From Bradyrhizobium sp. Ec3.3 (GTDB lineage Bacteria > Pseudomonadota > Alphaproteobacteria > Rhizobiales > Xanthobacteraceae): a stretch of DNA of 64,000 nucleotides. The notes beneath the pieces are model-generated. The model was not told where the DNA came from. It ran no database searches and saw only the letters and a list, made by a program, of their open reading frames with translations. The position numbers were made by a program, and so were the translations under genes. The DNA is taken from contig NZ_AXAS01000006.1 in the NCBI RefSeq assembly GCF_000472925.1, positions 124,001 to 188,000 on the forward strand, given 5' to 3'. Positions 1-9,946 of this stretch are shown here, one piece after another. Position 1 is the first letter of the stretch; every line of letters begins with the position of its first letter.

Positions 1-64
1 AGCAATCCAGAATGTCTCCGCGGCGGGATTCCGGATTGCTTCGTCGCTTCGCTCCTCGCAATGA
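1..64. repeat. Partial intergenic repeat at window edge
   Basis: The stretch carries the words ggattgcttcgtcgcttcgc and cgcaatgacgg, which I know as a common intergenic repeat arm in Bradyrhizobium-like genomes. It lies just downstream of the chemoreceptor stop codon and is cut by the window start, so its other arm is not visible. It may serve as a transcript end. Family assignment is from memory. Confidence 0.45.
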
Positions 65-92
65 CGGCAATGAACGACATCGAGTGCGCAGC

Positions 93-2186
93 CTACGCCG
101 CGCGGATCTTGCCGAGGAAGTCGGTGACCTGGTGGCCGAGCTGACGGCTCTGGGTCTCCAGCGTTTCCGAGGCGTGCTTGACATTGTCGGCTGCGGCCGC
201 GGCGGCATCCGCATCGGCCTTCACGCCCGTGATATTGTCCGAGACGTTCCTGGTGCCTTGCGCGGCAAATTGCGTGCTGCGTGTGATCTCCTGCGTCGCC
301 GCGCCCTGCTGCTGGACGGCGGTGGCAATCGCGGTCGCGACCTCGTTGACCTCGCCAATGATGCCACCGATTGCCTGGATGGCATTGATGGCATCGCCCG
401 CGACCTTCTGGATGTCGGAGATCTGCTCGGAGATCTCCTCCGTCGCCTTGGCGGTCTGGCTCGCCAGCGACTTCACTTCGGAGGCAACCACGGCAAAGCC
501 GCGGCCGGCTTCACCGGCGCGGGCGGCTTCGATGGTCGCATTGAGCGCGAGCAGGTTGGTTTGCGCGGCAATGGTGTTGATCAACCCGACAACCTCACCG
601 ATGCGTCCGGCGGATTTGGCAAGGCCCTGCACGGTGCCGTCGGTCTCCCGCGCCTGGCTGACCGCGCGGCTGGCGATGCCCGCGGCGTGCGCCGCCTGCT
701 GGCTGATGTCGTTGATCGAGGCGCTGAGCTCCTCGGCCGCTGCCGCCACGCTGTCCACGCTCATCGAGGCGTCGTTGGAGGCCTTGCCGGCGACCTGGAC
801 GCGGTCGTTGGTCTGGCGTGAGACGGCCGAGAGATCGCCCGAGGTCTTGCGCATTTCTCCGGAGGCCTCACCCAGCTCGCCAAGTGTCTTGCGGATGACG
901 CCCTCGAACTCGCCGACATAGGTTTCGACCGCGCGTTGACGTGCCGCGGCACCTGCATTGCGCTCGCGCTCCTGCGCCTCGATGTTCAGCTTGTCATTGG
1001 CCTGCTGCTTGAAGGTTTCCAGCGCGCCGGCGAGCGCGCCGATCTCGTCCTGCCGGTCGAGATAGCCGCTATCGACGGCGAGATCGCCGCCGGCGACCTT
1101 CAGCATGGCATCGCGAATATTGACCAGCGGCGTGATGACACGGCGGGTGACGAGCATGATCGCTCCGGCGGTCAGTGCCAAGGCCAGCACCAGGAGCGTG
1201 AGCTGCACGATCAGTGCGCGCTGGGCTGCGATGCGCTGCTCCAGTGTATGGCTCTTGGCGGCGTCGAGCGCGGCTTCGGCAACGACGACGGCGCTCGCGA
1301 GCCGCGCCACCGTGGCCTGCGTCCACTGATTTGCGGTTAGTTCGGGCTTCTCGCCATTGGCCGCCGCGTTGGCGAGACGATCGCGCAGCGCGAGGTAATC
1401 GGGATCGAAATAGGCGGCCTTGGCAGCGGTCATCGCCGAGACGAGTGCCGGCGGCAATTGCATGCCGGAGGTCGACAAATCCAGCGCTTTCCACATAGCG
1501 GCGATGCCGCCGACATATTGGATGTAGGCGATTCGGGTCTCGGGCGCGAGACGGCCGGCGCCGATGCCGTTGGAGACGATCAGCGACGCCTCGCCACCGG
1601 TGTTGCGAAGCAGCCAGGCATTCTGCTTGATCGCCAGCAACTGGTCGATCATTGCATCCTGGTGATTGACGCTGGCGGCGAGGATATTGGAGGTCTTGTC
1701 GAGCGTCTCCAACAGGCCTTGCGTCGTCTCCATATATTCCTTGGCGAGGCTTGTCCGGCGCTGCTCCTTCGGCTTCACCACCTCGTCCCAGAATTGCTTC
1801 TGCTCGTCGCCGAGCAGCTTGAACAGGCGGGCAAGCTCGGGCACCAGCGTCGTCGATTGCGGGAAGTCCATGGTCGGCAGCAGCTCGAGCGCGCGTGCCA
1901 TCGCCGGCATCTCGGCCTCACGCAAGTCGCGCAGGTATTTGTCGATCTCGGCGTCCATCGGCTCCGTCGCGTTGAGGAGCCGCGAGGTCGTCGAGCGGTC
2001 GGTGCGCAGATTGTGCATCGCCTTGAAGAGATCGGCGGACGCGTCGGCAATCCGCGAGATGCGGTTTGCGGTCCTGAGACGCTCCCATGACTCGAGGGCG
2101 GTGAGGGACAGTGCAATCACCACGCAGACCGACGTGATCGCGATCACCGCCTTGAGCAGCACGGATACGGTCAGACGATTGAGCAT
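93..2186 (-). CDS. Methyl-accepting chemotaxis protein
   Basis: Transmembrane chemoreceptor of 697 residues that would signal to CheA/CheW at the inner membrane. Visible parts are a short cytoplasmic N-terminus, TM1 at about residues 9-31, a long periplasmic helical sensor (about 32-324), TM2 at 325-346, a HAMP linker (347-400) and a signalling domain (about 430-690). The highly conserved tip lies near residues 536-576 ([20 protein letters not shown]). The periplasmic sensor is not a family I can name; the ligand is unknown. There is no C-terminal NWETF-type pentapeptide for CheR/CheB tethering. The start is supported by a GGGGGA ribosome-binding site about six bases upstream. No other che genes are in the window, so this is an orphan receptor. 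Confidence 0.93.
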   Translation of the reverse strand: MLNRLTVSVLLKAVIAITSVCVVIALSLTALESWERLRTANRISRIADASADLFKAMHNLRTDRSTTSRLLNATEPMDAEIDKYLRDLREAEMPAMARALELLPTMDFPQSTTLVPELARLFKLLGDEQKQFWDEVVKPKEQRRTSLAKEYMETTQGLLETLDKTSNILAASVNHQDAMIDQLLAIKQNAWLLRNTGGEASLIVSNGIGAGRLAPETRIAYIQYVGGIAAMWKALDLSTSGMQLPPALVSAMTAAKAAYFDPDYLALRDRLANAAANGEKPELTANQWTQATVARLASAVVVAEAALDAAKSHTLEQRIAAQRALIVQLTLLVLALALTAGAIMLVTRRVITPLVNIRDAMLKVAGGDLAVDSGYLDRQDEIGALAGALETFKQQANDKLNIEAQERERNAGAAARQRAVETYVGEFEGVIRKTLGELGEASGEMRKTSGDLSAVSRQTNDRVQVAGKASNDASMSVDSVAAAAEELSASINDISQQAAHAAGIASRAVSQARETDGTVQGLAKSAGRIGEVVGLINTIAAQTNLLALNATIEAARAGEAGRGFAVVASEVKSLASQTAKATEEISEQISDIQKVAGDAINAIQAIGGIIGEVNEVATAIATAVQQQGAATQEITRSTQFAAQGTRNVSDNITGVKADADAAAAAADNVKHASETLETQSRQLGHQVTDFLGKIRAA

Positions 2187-2390
2187 CGAAGTCCCCCAAT
2201 TCCTATTTCAAAGCTCGGAAAGCAGCGCCCCGACAATCGAATCAGGAAGGAGCGGTCTTCAAATCGGCAATGCCCGCCTGCGGCGCGGCGCAAGCGCTTC
2301 GGCATTTGGAAGGAAAAGGGTAAAGTTTTAATCAGTAGCTCGGCTGGTAGAAGTACGTATTTACTAGAAGTTGCAACGGGTTGCTTGAAT

Positions 2391-2415
2391 GGAACCGAAG
2401 GGCGGGCGCGGCGTT
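2391..2415 (+). promoter_or_regulatory. Consensus sigma-EcfG (general stress) promoter
   Basis: The sequence shows GGAAC (2391-2395), exactly 16 bases, then CGTT (2412-2415). This matches the EcfG consensus GGAAC-N16/17-CGTT of the alphaproteobacterial general stress response. It lies 38 bases before the start codon of the small membrane protein at 2454 and points towards it. The match is seen; the activity is inferred. Confidence 0.7.
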
Positions 2416-2453
2416 AGGAGTTCGTTAGCAATTTGCCTGAAGGGGGCCTTCCG

Positions 2454-2609
2454 ATGCTCGTTGGCGTACTCGTCACCTTTCTCGTCGTCATCCTCGTTCT
2501 TTATCTCATCAACATGCTGCCGATGGACGGCCGCGCCAAGCAGATCGCGCGCGTCATCGTCATCATCATCGGCATCGTCTCGCTGTTGAAGTACCTCACG
2601 GTGTTTTAG
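2454..2609 (+). CDS. Small membrane protein, Thivi_2564-like
   Basis: A 51-residue protein with two hydrophobic helices (about residues 2-20 and 32-50) separated by the polar turn MLPMDGRAKQ. This layout and the PMDG motif fit the Thivi_2564 family of small membrane proteins, whose function is unknown; I recall the family from memory. The start ATG follows an AGGGGG ribosome-binding site. A consensus EcfG promoter lies immediately upstream, so I expect induction by general stress. The gene runs towards the convergent malate synthase gene and is followed by a strong bidirectional terminator. Another reading frame over the same DNA is longer but has a low-complexity Ser/Cys-rich product and is not credible. 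Confidence 0.75.
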   Translation: MLVGVLVTFLVVILVLYLINMLPMDGRAKQIARVIVIIIGIVSLLKYLTVF

Positions 2610-2639
2610 CGGGGCCCGTTATCCATCTACGGATCTCGC

Positions 2640-2668
2640 AAAAAACCCCGGCGCGAACCGGGGCTTTT
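2640..2668. terminator. Bidirectional intrinsic terminator
   Basis: A hairpin with stem CCCCGG (2646-2651), loop CGCGAA and stem CCGGGG (2658-2663) is flanked by AAAAA on the left and CTTTT on the right. It sits between the convergent small membrane protein gene and malate synthase gene and can end transcripts from both. Confidence 0.8.
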
Positions 2669-2691
2669 GACGTCTGACAGGCCAGCCGTAA

Positions 2692-4857
2692 TTAACCGGC
2701 GGCCTTCGCCTCGCGGCGGCGTGCGGTGAGGATGTATTCGGTGTAGCCGTTCGGCTGCGTGCGGCCCTTGAACACGAGGTCGCAGGCGGCCTTGAAGGCG
2801 ACGCCGTCGAACGACGGCGCCATCGGCTTGTAGAGCAGGTCACCGGCATTCTGCTTGTCGACGACGACGGCCATGCGCTTGAGCGATTCCATCACCTGCG
2901 CTTCGGTGATGACGCCCTGGTGCAGCCAGTTGGCGAGATGCTGGCTCGAGATGCGCAAGGTGGCGCGGTCTTCCATCAGCCCGACGTCGTGGATGTCAGG
3001 GACCTTGGAGCAGCCGACGCCCTGGTCGATCCAGCGCACCACATAGCCCAGAATGCCCTGGCAGTTGTTGTCGATCTCCTGCTTGACGTCATCGGGCGCC
3101 CAGTTCGACTTCGACACCGGAATGGTGAGGATGTCGGAGAGTTTTGCGCGCGGCCCGCCCTTGGTGAGCTCCTGCTGGCGCGCGATGACGTTGACCTGAT
3201 GGTAGTGCAGCGCGTGCAGCGTCGCCGCCGTCGGCGAGGGCACCCAGGCGGTGGTGGCGCCGGCCTGCGGATGGGCGAGCTTCTGTTGCAGCATGTCCGC
3301 CATCTTGTCGGGCGCCGCCCACATGCCTTTGCCGATCTGGGCGTGGCCGGGCAGGCCGTCGATCAGCCCCATGTCGACGTTCCAGTCCTCATAGGCCTTG
3401 ATCCATGCCTGCGCCTTCATCTCGTTCTTGCGGATCATCGGCCCCGCTTCCATCGAGGTGTGGATCTCGTCGCCGGTGCGGTCGAGGAAGCCGGTGTTGA
3501 TGAAGACGATGCGCTTGGAGGCCTGCTGGATGCAGGCCTTGAGGTTGACGGTGGTGCGCCGCTCCTCGTCCATGATGCCGACCTTGAGCGTGTTCTCCGG
3601 CAGTGCGAGCATCTGCTCGACGCGGCCGAAGATCTCGCAGGTCAGCGCGACCTCGTCGGGGCCGTGCATCTTCGGCTTGACGATGTAGACCGAGCCGGTG
3701 CGGCTGTTGTTGCTCTTGGAAAGACCCTTGAGGTCGTGGATCGCGAGCAGGCCGGTGACGGCCGCATCTAGCAGGCCTTCCGGAATCTCCTCGCCGGTCT
3801 CGTCGAGCACCGCATCGGTGAACATGTGGTGACCGCAATTGCGGATCAGGAGCAGGCTGCGGCCGTGCAGCTTCACCTCGCCCTTGCCGTCCGGCGTCTT
3901 GTAGCTGCGGTCGGTGTTGAGTGCGCGGGTCAGTGTCTTGCCGCCCTTCTCGAAATCCGCCGACAGCGTGCCGTTCATTAGCCCGAGCGTGTTGCGGTAG
4001 ACCAGCACCTTGTCCTCGGCATCGACCGCGGCGACGGAGTCTTCCATGTCGAGGATGGTGGAGACGGCCGCCTCCATGATCATGTCGGCAACCCCGGCCG
4101 GATCGTCCTTGCCGATCGTGTTGCTGCGGTCGATCTTCACTTCGACATGCAGGCCATTGTTCACGAGCAGCACCGCGGAAGGCGCCGCCACATCGCCCTG
4201 GAAGCCCGCGAACTGCGCAGCGTTCTTCGGCGCGGTGGCGTTGCCGCTCTTCAGCTTCACCGCAAGCTGGCCAGCGACCACGCTATAGGCGGTGACGTCG
4301 GTGTGGCTGCCGGTCGCGAGCGGCACGGCGGCGTCGAGGAATGCCTTCGCTTTCGCGATGACCTTGTCGCCGCGCGCTTTGCTGTAGCCCTTGGCGGTAT
4401 CGGCAGCGTCATGCGGGATCGCATCGGTGCCGTAGAAGGCGTCGTAGAGCGAGCCCCAGCGCGCATTCGCTGCGTTCAGCGCGTAGCGCGCATTGGTGAG
4501 AGGCACGACGAGCTGAGGCCCGCAGATCTTGCCGATCTCCTCGTCGACATCAGCGGTCTCGACCTTCTGCGTCGCAGGCTCGGGCAAGAGATAGCCGATC
4601 TCCTTCAGGAAGGCGGTATAGGCATTGATGTCGAATGGCTTGCCATTGTTCGCGCGGTGCCAGTCGTCGATCTTGGCCTGCAAGCTGTCGCGAACCGCGA
4701 GCAGCGCGCGGTTCTTGGGACCCAGATCCTTCACGATCGCGGCAAGCCCAGCCCAGAACGCGTCCGGTGCGATCCCGGTCTTCGGGGCCGCTTCCTTCGC
4801 GATGAAGTCGAAGAGAACAGGGGCGATCTTCAAACCATGGGCGTCGTGGCGTTTCAT
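2692..4857 (-). CDS. glcB: Malate synthase G
   Basis: Condenses glyoxylate with acetyl-CoA to give malate, the second step of the glyoxylate route, in the cytoplasm. With the start at [10 protein letters not shown] the protein has 721 residues, the usual length for the G isoform; an open frame continues 34 codons upstream but encodes a low-quality extension and is left out. Recognisable segments include [16 protein letters not shown], the [20 protein letters not shown] region and the C-terminal [20 protein letters not shown] block. No isocitrate lyase or glcC regulator is nearby, so it is transcribed alone. The bidirectional hairpin at 2640-2668 ends it. Confidence 0.96.
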   Translation of the reverse strand: MKRHDAHGLKIAPVLFDFIAKEAAPKTGIAPDAFWAGLAAIVKDLGPKNRALLAVRDSLQAKIDDWHRANNGKPFDINAYTAFLKEIGYLLPEPATQKVETADVDEEIGKICGPQLVVPLTNARYALNAANARWGSLYDAFYGTDAIPHDAADTAKGYSKARGDKVIAKAKAFLDAAVPLATGSHTDVTAYSVVAGQLAVKLKSGNATAPKNAAQFAGFQGDVAAPSAVLLVNNGLHVEVKIDRSNTIGKDDPAGVADMIMEAAVSTILDMEDSVAAVDAEDKVLVYRNTLGLMNGTLSADFEKGGKTLTRALNTDRSYKTPDGKGEVKLHGRSLLLIRNCGHHMFTDAVLDETGEEIPEGLLDAAVTGLLAIHDLKGLSKSNNSRTGSVYIVKPKMHGPDEVALTCEIFGRVEQMLALPENTLKVGIMDEERRTTVNLKACIQQASKRIVFINTGFLDRTGDEIHTSMEAGPMIRKNEMKAQAWIKAYEDWNVDMGLIDGLPGHAQIGKGMWAAPDKMADMLQQKLAHPQAGATTAWVPSPTAATLHALHYHQVNVIARQQELTKGGPRAKLSDILTIPVSKSNWAPDDVKQEIDNNCQGILGYVVRWIDQGVGCSKVPDIHDVGLMEDRATLRISSQHLANWLHQGVITEAQVMESLKRMAVVVDKQNAGDLLYKPMAPSFDGVAFKAACDLVFKGRTQPNGYTEYILTARRREAKAAG

Positions 4858-5216
4858 GAGGGGCTTTCTTGTTGGAAATGGCGTTTTTTGGCTGCCTTTG
4901 ACCCGTCGGCAGCAAAATGCGCCCATAAAGGGCGGCTTTCGAGGCCCTATTAGCCTCAAAACTGGGGCCGTGAGAAGACCCCTAAAGGTCTGTCAAAATG
5001 TCAAGATGAGGTGGGTGCCCCACGCACCGTTGTCATTCCCCGCGAAGGCGGGGAATCCAGGCCGCTGCCGCTTCTCCGTATCCCATCGCTGTCTCTGGAA
5101 TACTGGGTCGCCCGGTCCCGTCTCCGCCAAGGCTCCGACGAGGCTCGCGAACTCTGCTCGCCGAAGCTTCAGCGAAGGCGGCAAGCCGGGCGACGACTTG
5201 GAGAAATAGGACAGGC
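4858..5216. other. Gene-free gap with repeat
   Basis: This 359-base gap is the promoter region of malate synthase on its left and the 3' end of cysNC on its right. Most of its right half is the mosaic repeat at 5032-5197. I see no credible gene in it. Confidence 0.6.
5032..5197. repeat. Mosaic intergenic repeat, copy 1 (family B)
   Basis: Begins gtcattccccgcgaaggcgg and ends in aagccgggcgacgac. It contains inner inverted arms (ccccgcgaaggcgggg) and the block ccgtctccgccaaggctccg, which recurs almost unchanged in the copy at 19611-19774. It lies just beyond the cysNC stop codon and may act as a transcript-end or RNA-stability element. Confidence 0.75.
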
Positions 5217-7133
5217 TCAAATATTCGCGGCGAGGTCGACGACCTCGTCGAACAGCACGCCGCTTGCCTTCAGCATCTGCTCGATCGCGTCCGTCGCATC
5301 CGCGACCGTACGCGTCGAGGTGTCGATGCTCAGCTCGGCGCCTTGCGGCGTCTGGTAGTCGTTGCCGATGCCGGTGAACGACTGAAGCGCGCCGGAGCGG
5401 GCTTTGGCGTAGTGGCCCTTGGGATCACGGCTCTCGCAGACTTCGGCGGGCGTCGCGACGTAGATCTCGCGGAACGTCGTGTCGGCGATGCGGCGCGCGG
5501 TGGCGCGGTCCTCGCGCGCGGGCGAGACGGCGGCGACGATCGCGATGTGACCGTTGCGAGCAAGATGCGTCGCGACTTCCGCAAGCCGCCGGATGTTCTC
5601 GCTGCGATCGGCGGCGGAGAAGCCGAGATCGCTGTTCAGGCCAGCGCGCAGCGTGTCGCCGTCGAGCAGGATCGGCGAGCCGCCATTCGTGAACAGACGC
5701 CGCTCCAGTGCCTTTGCCAGCGTCGACTTGCCGGAGGCGGGAAGGCCGGTGAGCCAGACCACGGCGCCGTTGTGCTGATAGCGCGCGGAGCGCTCGTCGG
5801 GACGGAGTGCGGATTCCACCGGCACGATGTCGACCGGCACGGCGCGCTGGCCGGCATCGACCGACAGCACGAGGCCGCCGCCGGCGATGCGCCCTGAGAC
5901 TTCGATCACCAGCCGCCCGGTGCGCGGGTTCTCGGTATAGGGATCGGTGGCAATCGGATTCGAAAGCGAAATATCGATCTCGCCGACATGGTTGCGGCCG
6001 ATCGCCTTGTTCTCGCTGCTCTCGAGCTCGCCGGGGTCGACCGCCTTCTCGATCGCAACGACCGTGGCGCGGCTTTCCTTCGGCCCGCAGCGCACCAGGA
6101 GCTGATCGCCCTTGGCGAGCGGCTTGTCGTGCAGCCAGAAGATGCGCGCGCGCAGACGCCGCGTCTCACGCGGCGCGGCGCCGGCATGCGCGATGATGTC
6201 GCCGCGCTCGACGAACAGCTCGCGGTCGAGCGTGATGCCGACCGAGCGGCCCGCGCCCTGGCGGGTGGCGACCGGCGTCACCGGCCAGCTCTCGACGGTC
6301 TTGATCTTGGCGATCTTGCCGGCCGGCATGATCACGATCTCGTCTCCGGCTTTCAGGCTGCCGGATTCGATGCGGCCCGCCACGATGCGGCGATCGTCGA
6401 ACTTGTAGATCGCCTGCACGGGCAGGCGCAGCGCCAGCGTCTCCAGCGGCCGCGCCGGCTCGAGATGATCGAGCGCCTCGACGACGGTCGGGCCCTTGTA
6501 CCAGCCGATGCGGTCGGTTCGCTCCGCGACACCGTCGCCGTCGCGAGCCGATATCGGGATCACTGCCGTCGGCGTCACGCCGAGGCCCTTCAGATGCGCT
6601 GAAATCTCGTCGCTGATCTCCTTGAAGCGATCGGCGCTGAAATCGACGCGGTCCATCTTGTTGACGACGATCGCGACCTGCTTCACGCCGAGCAGATGCA
6701 GGAGATAGCCGTGCCGGCGGGTCTGGTCGCGCACGCCTTCGAGCGCATCGATGATCAGCACCGCGCCGTCGGCCTGCGAGGCGCCGGTGATCATGTTGCG
6801 CAGGAATTCCGCGTGGCCGGGCGCGTCGATCAGCACGATGTCGCGCGAATTGGTGCGGAAGCGGATCTGCGTCGTGTCGATGGTGATGCCCTGGTCGCGC
6901 TCGGTCTGGAGGGCGTCGAGCAGGAACGACCATTCGAAGGGCATGCCGCGCCGCACACTCACGGCCTTGAGCATCTCGAGCTTGCCCTCGGGCAGGCTGC
7001 CGGTCTCATGCAGGAGGCGGCCGACCAGCGTCGACTTGCCGTGGTCGACATGGCCGACGATGACGATGCGGACCTGCGGACGCGTGGTGCCGTTCGGAGT
7101 TGCCGGCGTAGCAGAAGTGACGATCATGTTCAT
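5217..7133 (-). CDS. cysNC: Sulfate adenylyltransferase large subunit fused to APS kinase
   Basis: Bifunctional 638-residue enzyme for sulfate activation. The N-terminal part is the CysN GTPase that drives ATP sulfurylase: G1 motif GHVDHGKST (about residues 27-35), G3 DAPGHAEF, G4 NKMD. The C-terminal part is APS kinase: P-loop LPASGKST and the [17 protein letters not shown] segment. This fusion is the same architecture as rhizobial NodQ, but no nodulation genes are present, so a housekeeping role with CysD is more likely. It lies 22-23 bases downstream of cysD in the same direction and must be co-transcribed. The start MNMIVTS has two in-frame ATGs two codons apart and no strong ribosome-binding site, so the exact start is open. 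Confidence 0.95.
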   Translation of the reverse strand: MNMIVTSATPATPNGTTRPQVRIVIVGHVDHGKSTLVGRLLHETGSLPEGKLEMLKAVSVRRGMPFEWSFLLDALQTERDQGITIDTTQIRFRTNSRDIVLIDAPGHAEFLRNMITGASQADGAVLIIDALEGVRDQTRRHGYLLHLLGVKQVAIVVNKMDRVDFSADRFKEISDEISAHLKGLGVTPTAVIPISARDGDGVAERTDRIGWYKGPTVVEALDHLEPARPLETLALRLPVQAIYKFDDRRIVAGRIESGSLKAGDEIVIMPAGKIAKIKTVESWPVTPVATRQGAGRSVGITLDRELFVERGDIIAHAGAAPRETRRLRARIFWLHDKPLAKGDQLLVRCGPKESRATVVAIEKAVDPGELESSENKAIGRNHVGEIDISLSNPIATDPYTENPRTGRLVIEVSGRIAGGGLVLSVDAGQRAVPVDIVPVESALRPDERSARYQHNGAVVWLTGLPASGKSTLAKALERRLFTNGGSPILLDGDTLRAGLNSDLGFSAADRSENIRRLAEVATHLARNGHIAIVAAVSPAREDRATARRIADTTFREIYVATPAEVCESRDPKGHYAKARSGALQSFTGIGNDYQTPQGAELSIDTSTRTVADATDAIEQMLKASGVLFDEVVDLAANI

Positions 7134-7155
7134 AGCCGCGTTGCGTCCTCAGGGA

Positions 7156-8052
7156 TCAGAGATAGCCGGCGACGCGCAGACGCTCGAAGGCGTCCTCGGT
7201 CTCGTGGTCGAGCGCACGGCCCGCGCGCTCCGGCACCTTGGTCTGTTCGAGCTCGATCAGGATCTCGTCGATGTTCGACGCAGTCGAATTCACCGGATTG
7301 GTGATGTCCTGATCACCCAGCGAGCGATAGCGCTTGCCGTCCTTGGCAAGATACAGCGGAATGATCGGGATGTTCTCGCGCTTGGTGTAGGCCCAGATGT
7401 CGGCCTCGGTCCAATGCAGGATCGGGTGGATGCGCAAATGGGCGCCCTGCGGCGGCGAGGCGTTGAAATGGTCCCAGAACTCCGGCGGCTGGTCGCGTAC
7501 GTCCCAATTGCCCTCCAGGCCGCGCGGCGAGAACACGCGCTCCTTGGCGCGCGTCGCCTCCTCGTCGCGGCGGATGCCGGCGATCAGACCGTCGAAGCCA
7601 AATTTGGCGAGTGCCATCTTGAGGCCTTCGGTCTTGCGCGCGGCCGAGCGTGCGGCAGGCGGCAGCGTCGGATCGACGGCATCGATGGGCGGGCAGGGCT
7701 CGACGCGCAGGTCGAGATCCCATTCCTTTCCGTAATGATCGCGGAAGCGATACATCTCCGGAAACTTCTTGCCGGTGTCGACATGCAGGGCGGGGAACGG
7801 CATGCGGCCAAAGAAGGCCTTCCGCGCAAGCCAGATCATGACGTTGGAGTCTTTGCCCAGCGACCACAGCAGAGCGATCTTCTTCAACCGGGCGAAGGCC
7901 TCGCGGAAGATATAGATGCTCTGCGCTTCCAACTGGTCGAGATGGTCCATGCTGGGCGGAAGATCTGCAGAAAATTCTTGCGCGCCGACGCGCCCGATGA
8001 GGGCCGGGCTGCTCACTCCGACAGCTGCGGAATCGTCCTTGAGAAGATGCAT
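7156..8052 (-). CDS. cysD: Sulfate adenylyltransferase small subunit
   Basis: ATP-pyrophosphatase-type subunit that adenylates sulfate to APS, working as a heterodimer with the CysN half of the downstream protein. The modified PP-loop SLGKDSNVMIWLARKAF is visible, and the later segments EWDLDLRVEPCPP and LHWTEADIWAYTKRENIPI are typical CysD. I chose the ATG giving MHLLKDDS (298 residues); a GTG three codons upstream is possible. It is the first gene of the leftward cysD-cysNC operon and shares its upstream region with the divergent cysG operon. Confidence 0.95.
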   Translation of the reverse strand: MHLLKDDSAAVGVSSPALIGRVGAQEFSADLPPSMDHLDQLEAQSIYIFREAFARLKKIALLWSLGKDSNVMIWLARKAFFGRMPFPALHVDTGKKFPEMYRFRDHYGKEWDLDLRVEPCPPIDAVDPTLPPAARSAARKTEGLKMALAKFGFDGLIAGIRRDEEATRAKERVFSPRGLEGNWDVRDQPPEFWDHFNASPPQGAHLRIHPILHWTEADIWAYTKRENIPIIPLYLAKDGKRYRSLGDQDITNPVNSTASNIDEILIELEQTKVPERAGRALDHETEDAFERLRVAGYL

Positions 8053-8194
8053 CTCTGCCACTTTGCGTTTGGAGGCGAAAATTCTATAGTTGCGGCGCGG
8101 GAGAGAAGAAAAAATTTTCTCTTTGCGCGCTCGAAATGAGACATATATAGAAAATAATTCCAGTCAACCCCGTAATTGGGGAAGCGAGTACCGT
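8053..8194. promoter_or_regulatory. Divergent cysD/cysG control region
   Basis: About 140 bases, much more AT-rich than its surroundings, between two divergent sulfur operons. It contains an inner inverted repeat AGAGAA (8102-8107) and TTCTCT (8117-8122) separated by nine bases. There is also an outer pair TTCTATA (8082-8088) and TATAGAA (8146-8152). A shared operator for a sulfur regulator (LysR- or Rrf2-type) is plausible, but no regulator gene is in the window and I cannot assign the site to a family. Confidence 0.5.
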
Positions 8195-9622
8195 ATGCGC
8201 TTCTTGCCGGTGTTCCTCGACATCAAGACCGGTCCGGTGGTCCTCATCGGCGCCGGCGAGCTGCTGCGCGCCAAATTGCGCGTGCTCGCGGCCGCCGGCG
8301 CGCGTATCCGCGTGCATGCGACGGACAGCAATCACGACCTCAGCGGCGTCGGCGCTGATGATGCGCAACGCGTAACCTTTCTTGCCGGCGATCCGCTGAC
8401 CGCTGATCTGACCGGCGTCATCGCCATAGTATGCGCAGGCGCGGGTGACATTGGCGTGGCGATGTCGGCGCGCGCGCGGTCGCTCGGGCTGCCCGTCAAC
8501 GTCATGGACGATCTCGAATATTCGAGCTTCATCTTCCCCGCGATCGTCGACCGCGGCGACGTCGTGGTGGCCGTCGGCACGGGTGGCGCCTCGCCGGTCG
8601 TGGCGCGGCGCGTGCGCGAGAAGATCGAAGCGCTGCTGCCCGCCAGAATTGGCGATCTCGCCGAATTCATCGGCGGCTTCCGCAAATCCATTCATGCCGC
8701 GATTGCCGAGTTTCCGCTGCGCCGCCGCTTCTGGGAGCGCGTGATCGATGGTCCAATTGGCGCGCTGGTGCTTGCAGGCCGAAAGGCCGAAGCAGAAGCC
8801 GCGCTCAAGGCCATCGCCGATCCCTCCGCATTCGCGCTGGCGGACAAGCCGGCGGGGAACGTCGCGCTGGTCGGCGCCGGCCCCGGCGATCCCGATCTCC
8901 TCACCATCAAGGCGCTGCGCGCGCTCCAGGATGCCGACGTCGTTTTCTATGACGAGCTGGTGTCACCTGAAATCCTCGATCGTATCCGTCGCGACACGGC
9001 GCGCATTCCGGTCGGCCGCCGCGTCGGCAAGCCCGGCATCGGCCAGGACGCCATCAACAAATTGATGATCGAGGCCGCGCAGTCCGGCCAGCGTGTGGTG
9101 CGCCTGAAGGGTGGCGATTCCTTCGTATTCGGCCGCGGCGGCGAGGAAGTCGAAGCGCTGCGCGCAGCGGGCGTCGCCTATTCCATCGTGCCCGGCATTA
9201 CCGCTGGTCTCGGCGCCGCTGCGGATTTCGAGGTGCCGCTCACCTATCGTCACGAAGCGCTTCGCATCACCTTCGTCACCGCGCACAAGGCGCGCGATGC
9301 CGAGACCGTGGACTGGTCGACGCTGACCGACACCAGGATGACGGTCGTCGTCTATATGGGCATGACCGCAGCACCCACGGTGCGCGAGGGTCTTCTGGCC
9401 GCCGGCCGCTCGCCGGAGACGCCGGTCGGCGTGTTCGCCCGTGTCACGCGCCCCGATGCGCAAGGCGCGATCGGCACGCTTGCCGAGTTGCCCGAGCTCG
9501 TCAAACGCCTCGACGGCGGTCCCGCCATTCTCATCATCGGCGATGTGGTCCGGCATGCCGGCGCCTTTCGCCATCAATCCCCCAGGCAAATCATCTCCGA
9601 GCTATTGGAAGCTGCCCAATGA
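8195..9622 (+). CDS. cysG: Siroheme synthase
   Basis: Makes siroheme, the prosthetic group of the sulfite reductase encoded two genes downstream. With the start MRFLPVFLDI it has 475 residues. The N-terminal half is the precorrin-2 dehydrogenase/ferrochelatase (CysGB), with the nucleotide-binding segment VVLIGAGELLRAKLRVLAAA. The C-terminal half is uroporphyrinogen III methyltransferase (CysGA), with VGAGPGDPDLLTIKALRAL and the VVRLKGGDSFVFGRGGEE block. The open frame extends 35 codons upstream into the AT-rich control region; I reject that part. A GGGGAAG ribosome-binding site precedes the chosen ATG. The stop overlaps the start of the next gene by four bases (ATGA). Confidence 0.95.
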   Translation: MRFLPVFLDIKTGPVVLIGAGELLRAKLRVLAAAGARIRVHATDSNHDLSGVGADDAQRVTFLAGDPLTADLTGVIAIVCAGAGDIGVAMSARARSLGLPVNVMDDLEYSSFIFPAIVDRGDVVVAVGTGGASPVVARRVREKIEALLPARIGDLAEFIGGFRKSIHAAIAEFPLRRRFWERVIDGPIGALVLAGRKAEAEAALKAIADPSAFALADKPAGNVALVGAGPGDPDLLTIKALRALQDADVVFYDELVSPEILDRIRRDTARIPVGRRVGKPGIGQDAINKLMIEAAQSGQRVVRLKGGDSFVFGRGGEEVEALRAAGVAYSIVPGITAGLGAAADFEVPLTYRHEALRITFVTAHKARDAETVDWSTLTDTRMTVVVYMGMTAAPTVREGLLAAGRSPETPVGVFARVTRPDAQGAIGTLAELPELVKRLDGGPAILIIGDVVRHAGAFRHQSPRQIISELLEAAQ

Positions 9623-9936
9623 CCTCTCCGCTTGAACAAAAGAAAATCAAGATCGCCGGCCCCTCGGTGGTGACCGCCAACCGCACCTGGGATGGCATCG
9701 TGGTCTATCGTACCGCCGCCAAGGGCTGGTCCGTGGACCTGTCGGATGCCGCGATCGTGCGCAACTCGGATGAGGCCAAGGCGTTGCTAGCAGAGTCGGT
9801 AGCCGATGACGTCGGCGCAGTCGGCGCCTATATCGCGCCTGTACAGGTCGACGAGGAAGGCAAGATCCTCCCCGGAAACCTGCGTGAGCAGATCCGCCGC
9901 ACCGGTGTGACCATCGGATCGCAGGCCCAGGTTTAA
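9619..9936 (+). CDS. DUF2849 protein of the sulfite reductase operon
   Basis: A 105-residue cytoplasmic protein of the DUF2849 family, which occurs almost always between cysG and cysI in alphaproteobacteria. It has no signal peptide, no membrane segment and no cysteine, so it cannot itself carry an iron-sulfur cluster. Recognisable segments are VVYRTAAKGWSVDL and APVQVDEEGKILPGNLRE. It overlaps cysG by four bases and precedes cysI by ten, which argues for translational coupling and a role with sulfite reductase, perhaps assembly or an electron-donor interface. That role is inference from context. Confidence 0.85.
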   Translation: MTSPLEQKKIKIAGPSVVTANRTWDGIVVYRTAAKGWSVDLSDAAIVRNSDEAKALLAESVADDVGAVGAYIAPVQVDEEGKILPGNLREQIRRTGVTIGSQAQV

Positions 9937-9946
9937 GGCACTCTCG

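Noticed and set aside
5217..8052. cysD-cysNC as symbiotic nodP-nodQ
   Set aside because: The architecture is the same as NodPQ, but no nod box or nod gene is present and the genes adjoin the full assimilation operon.
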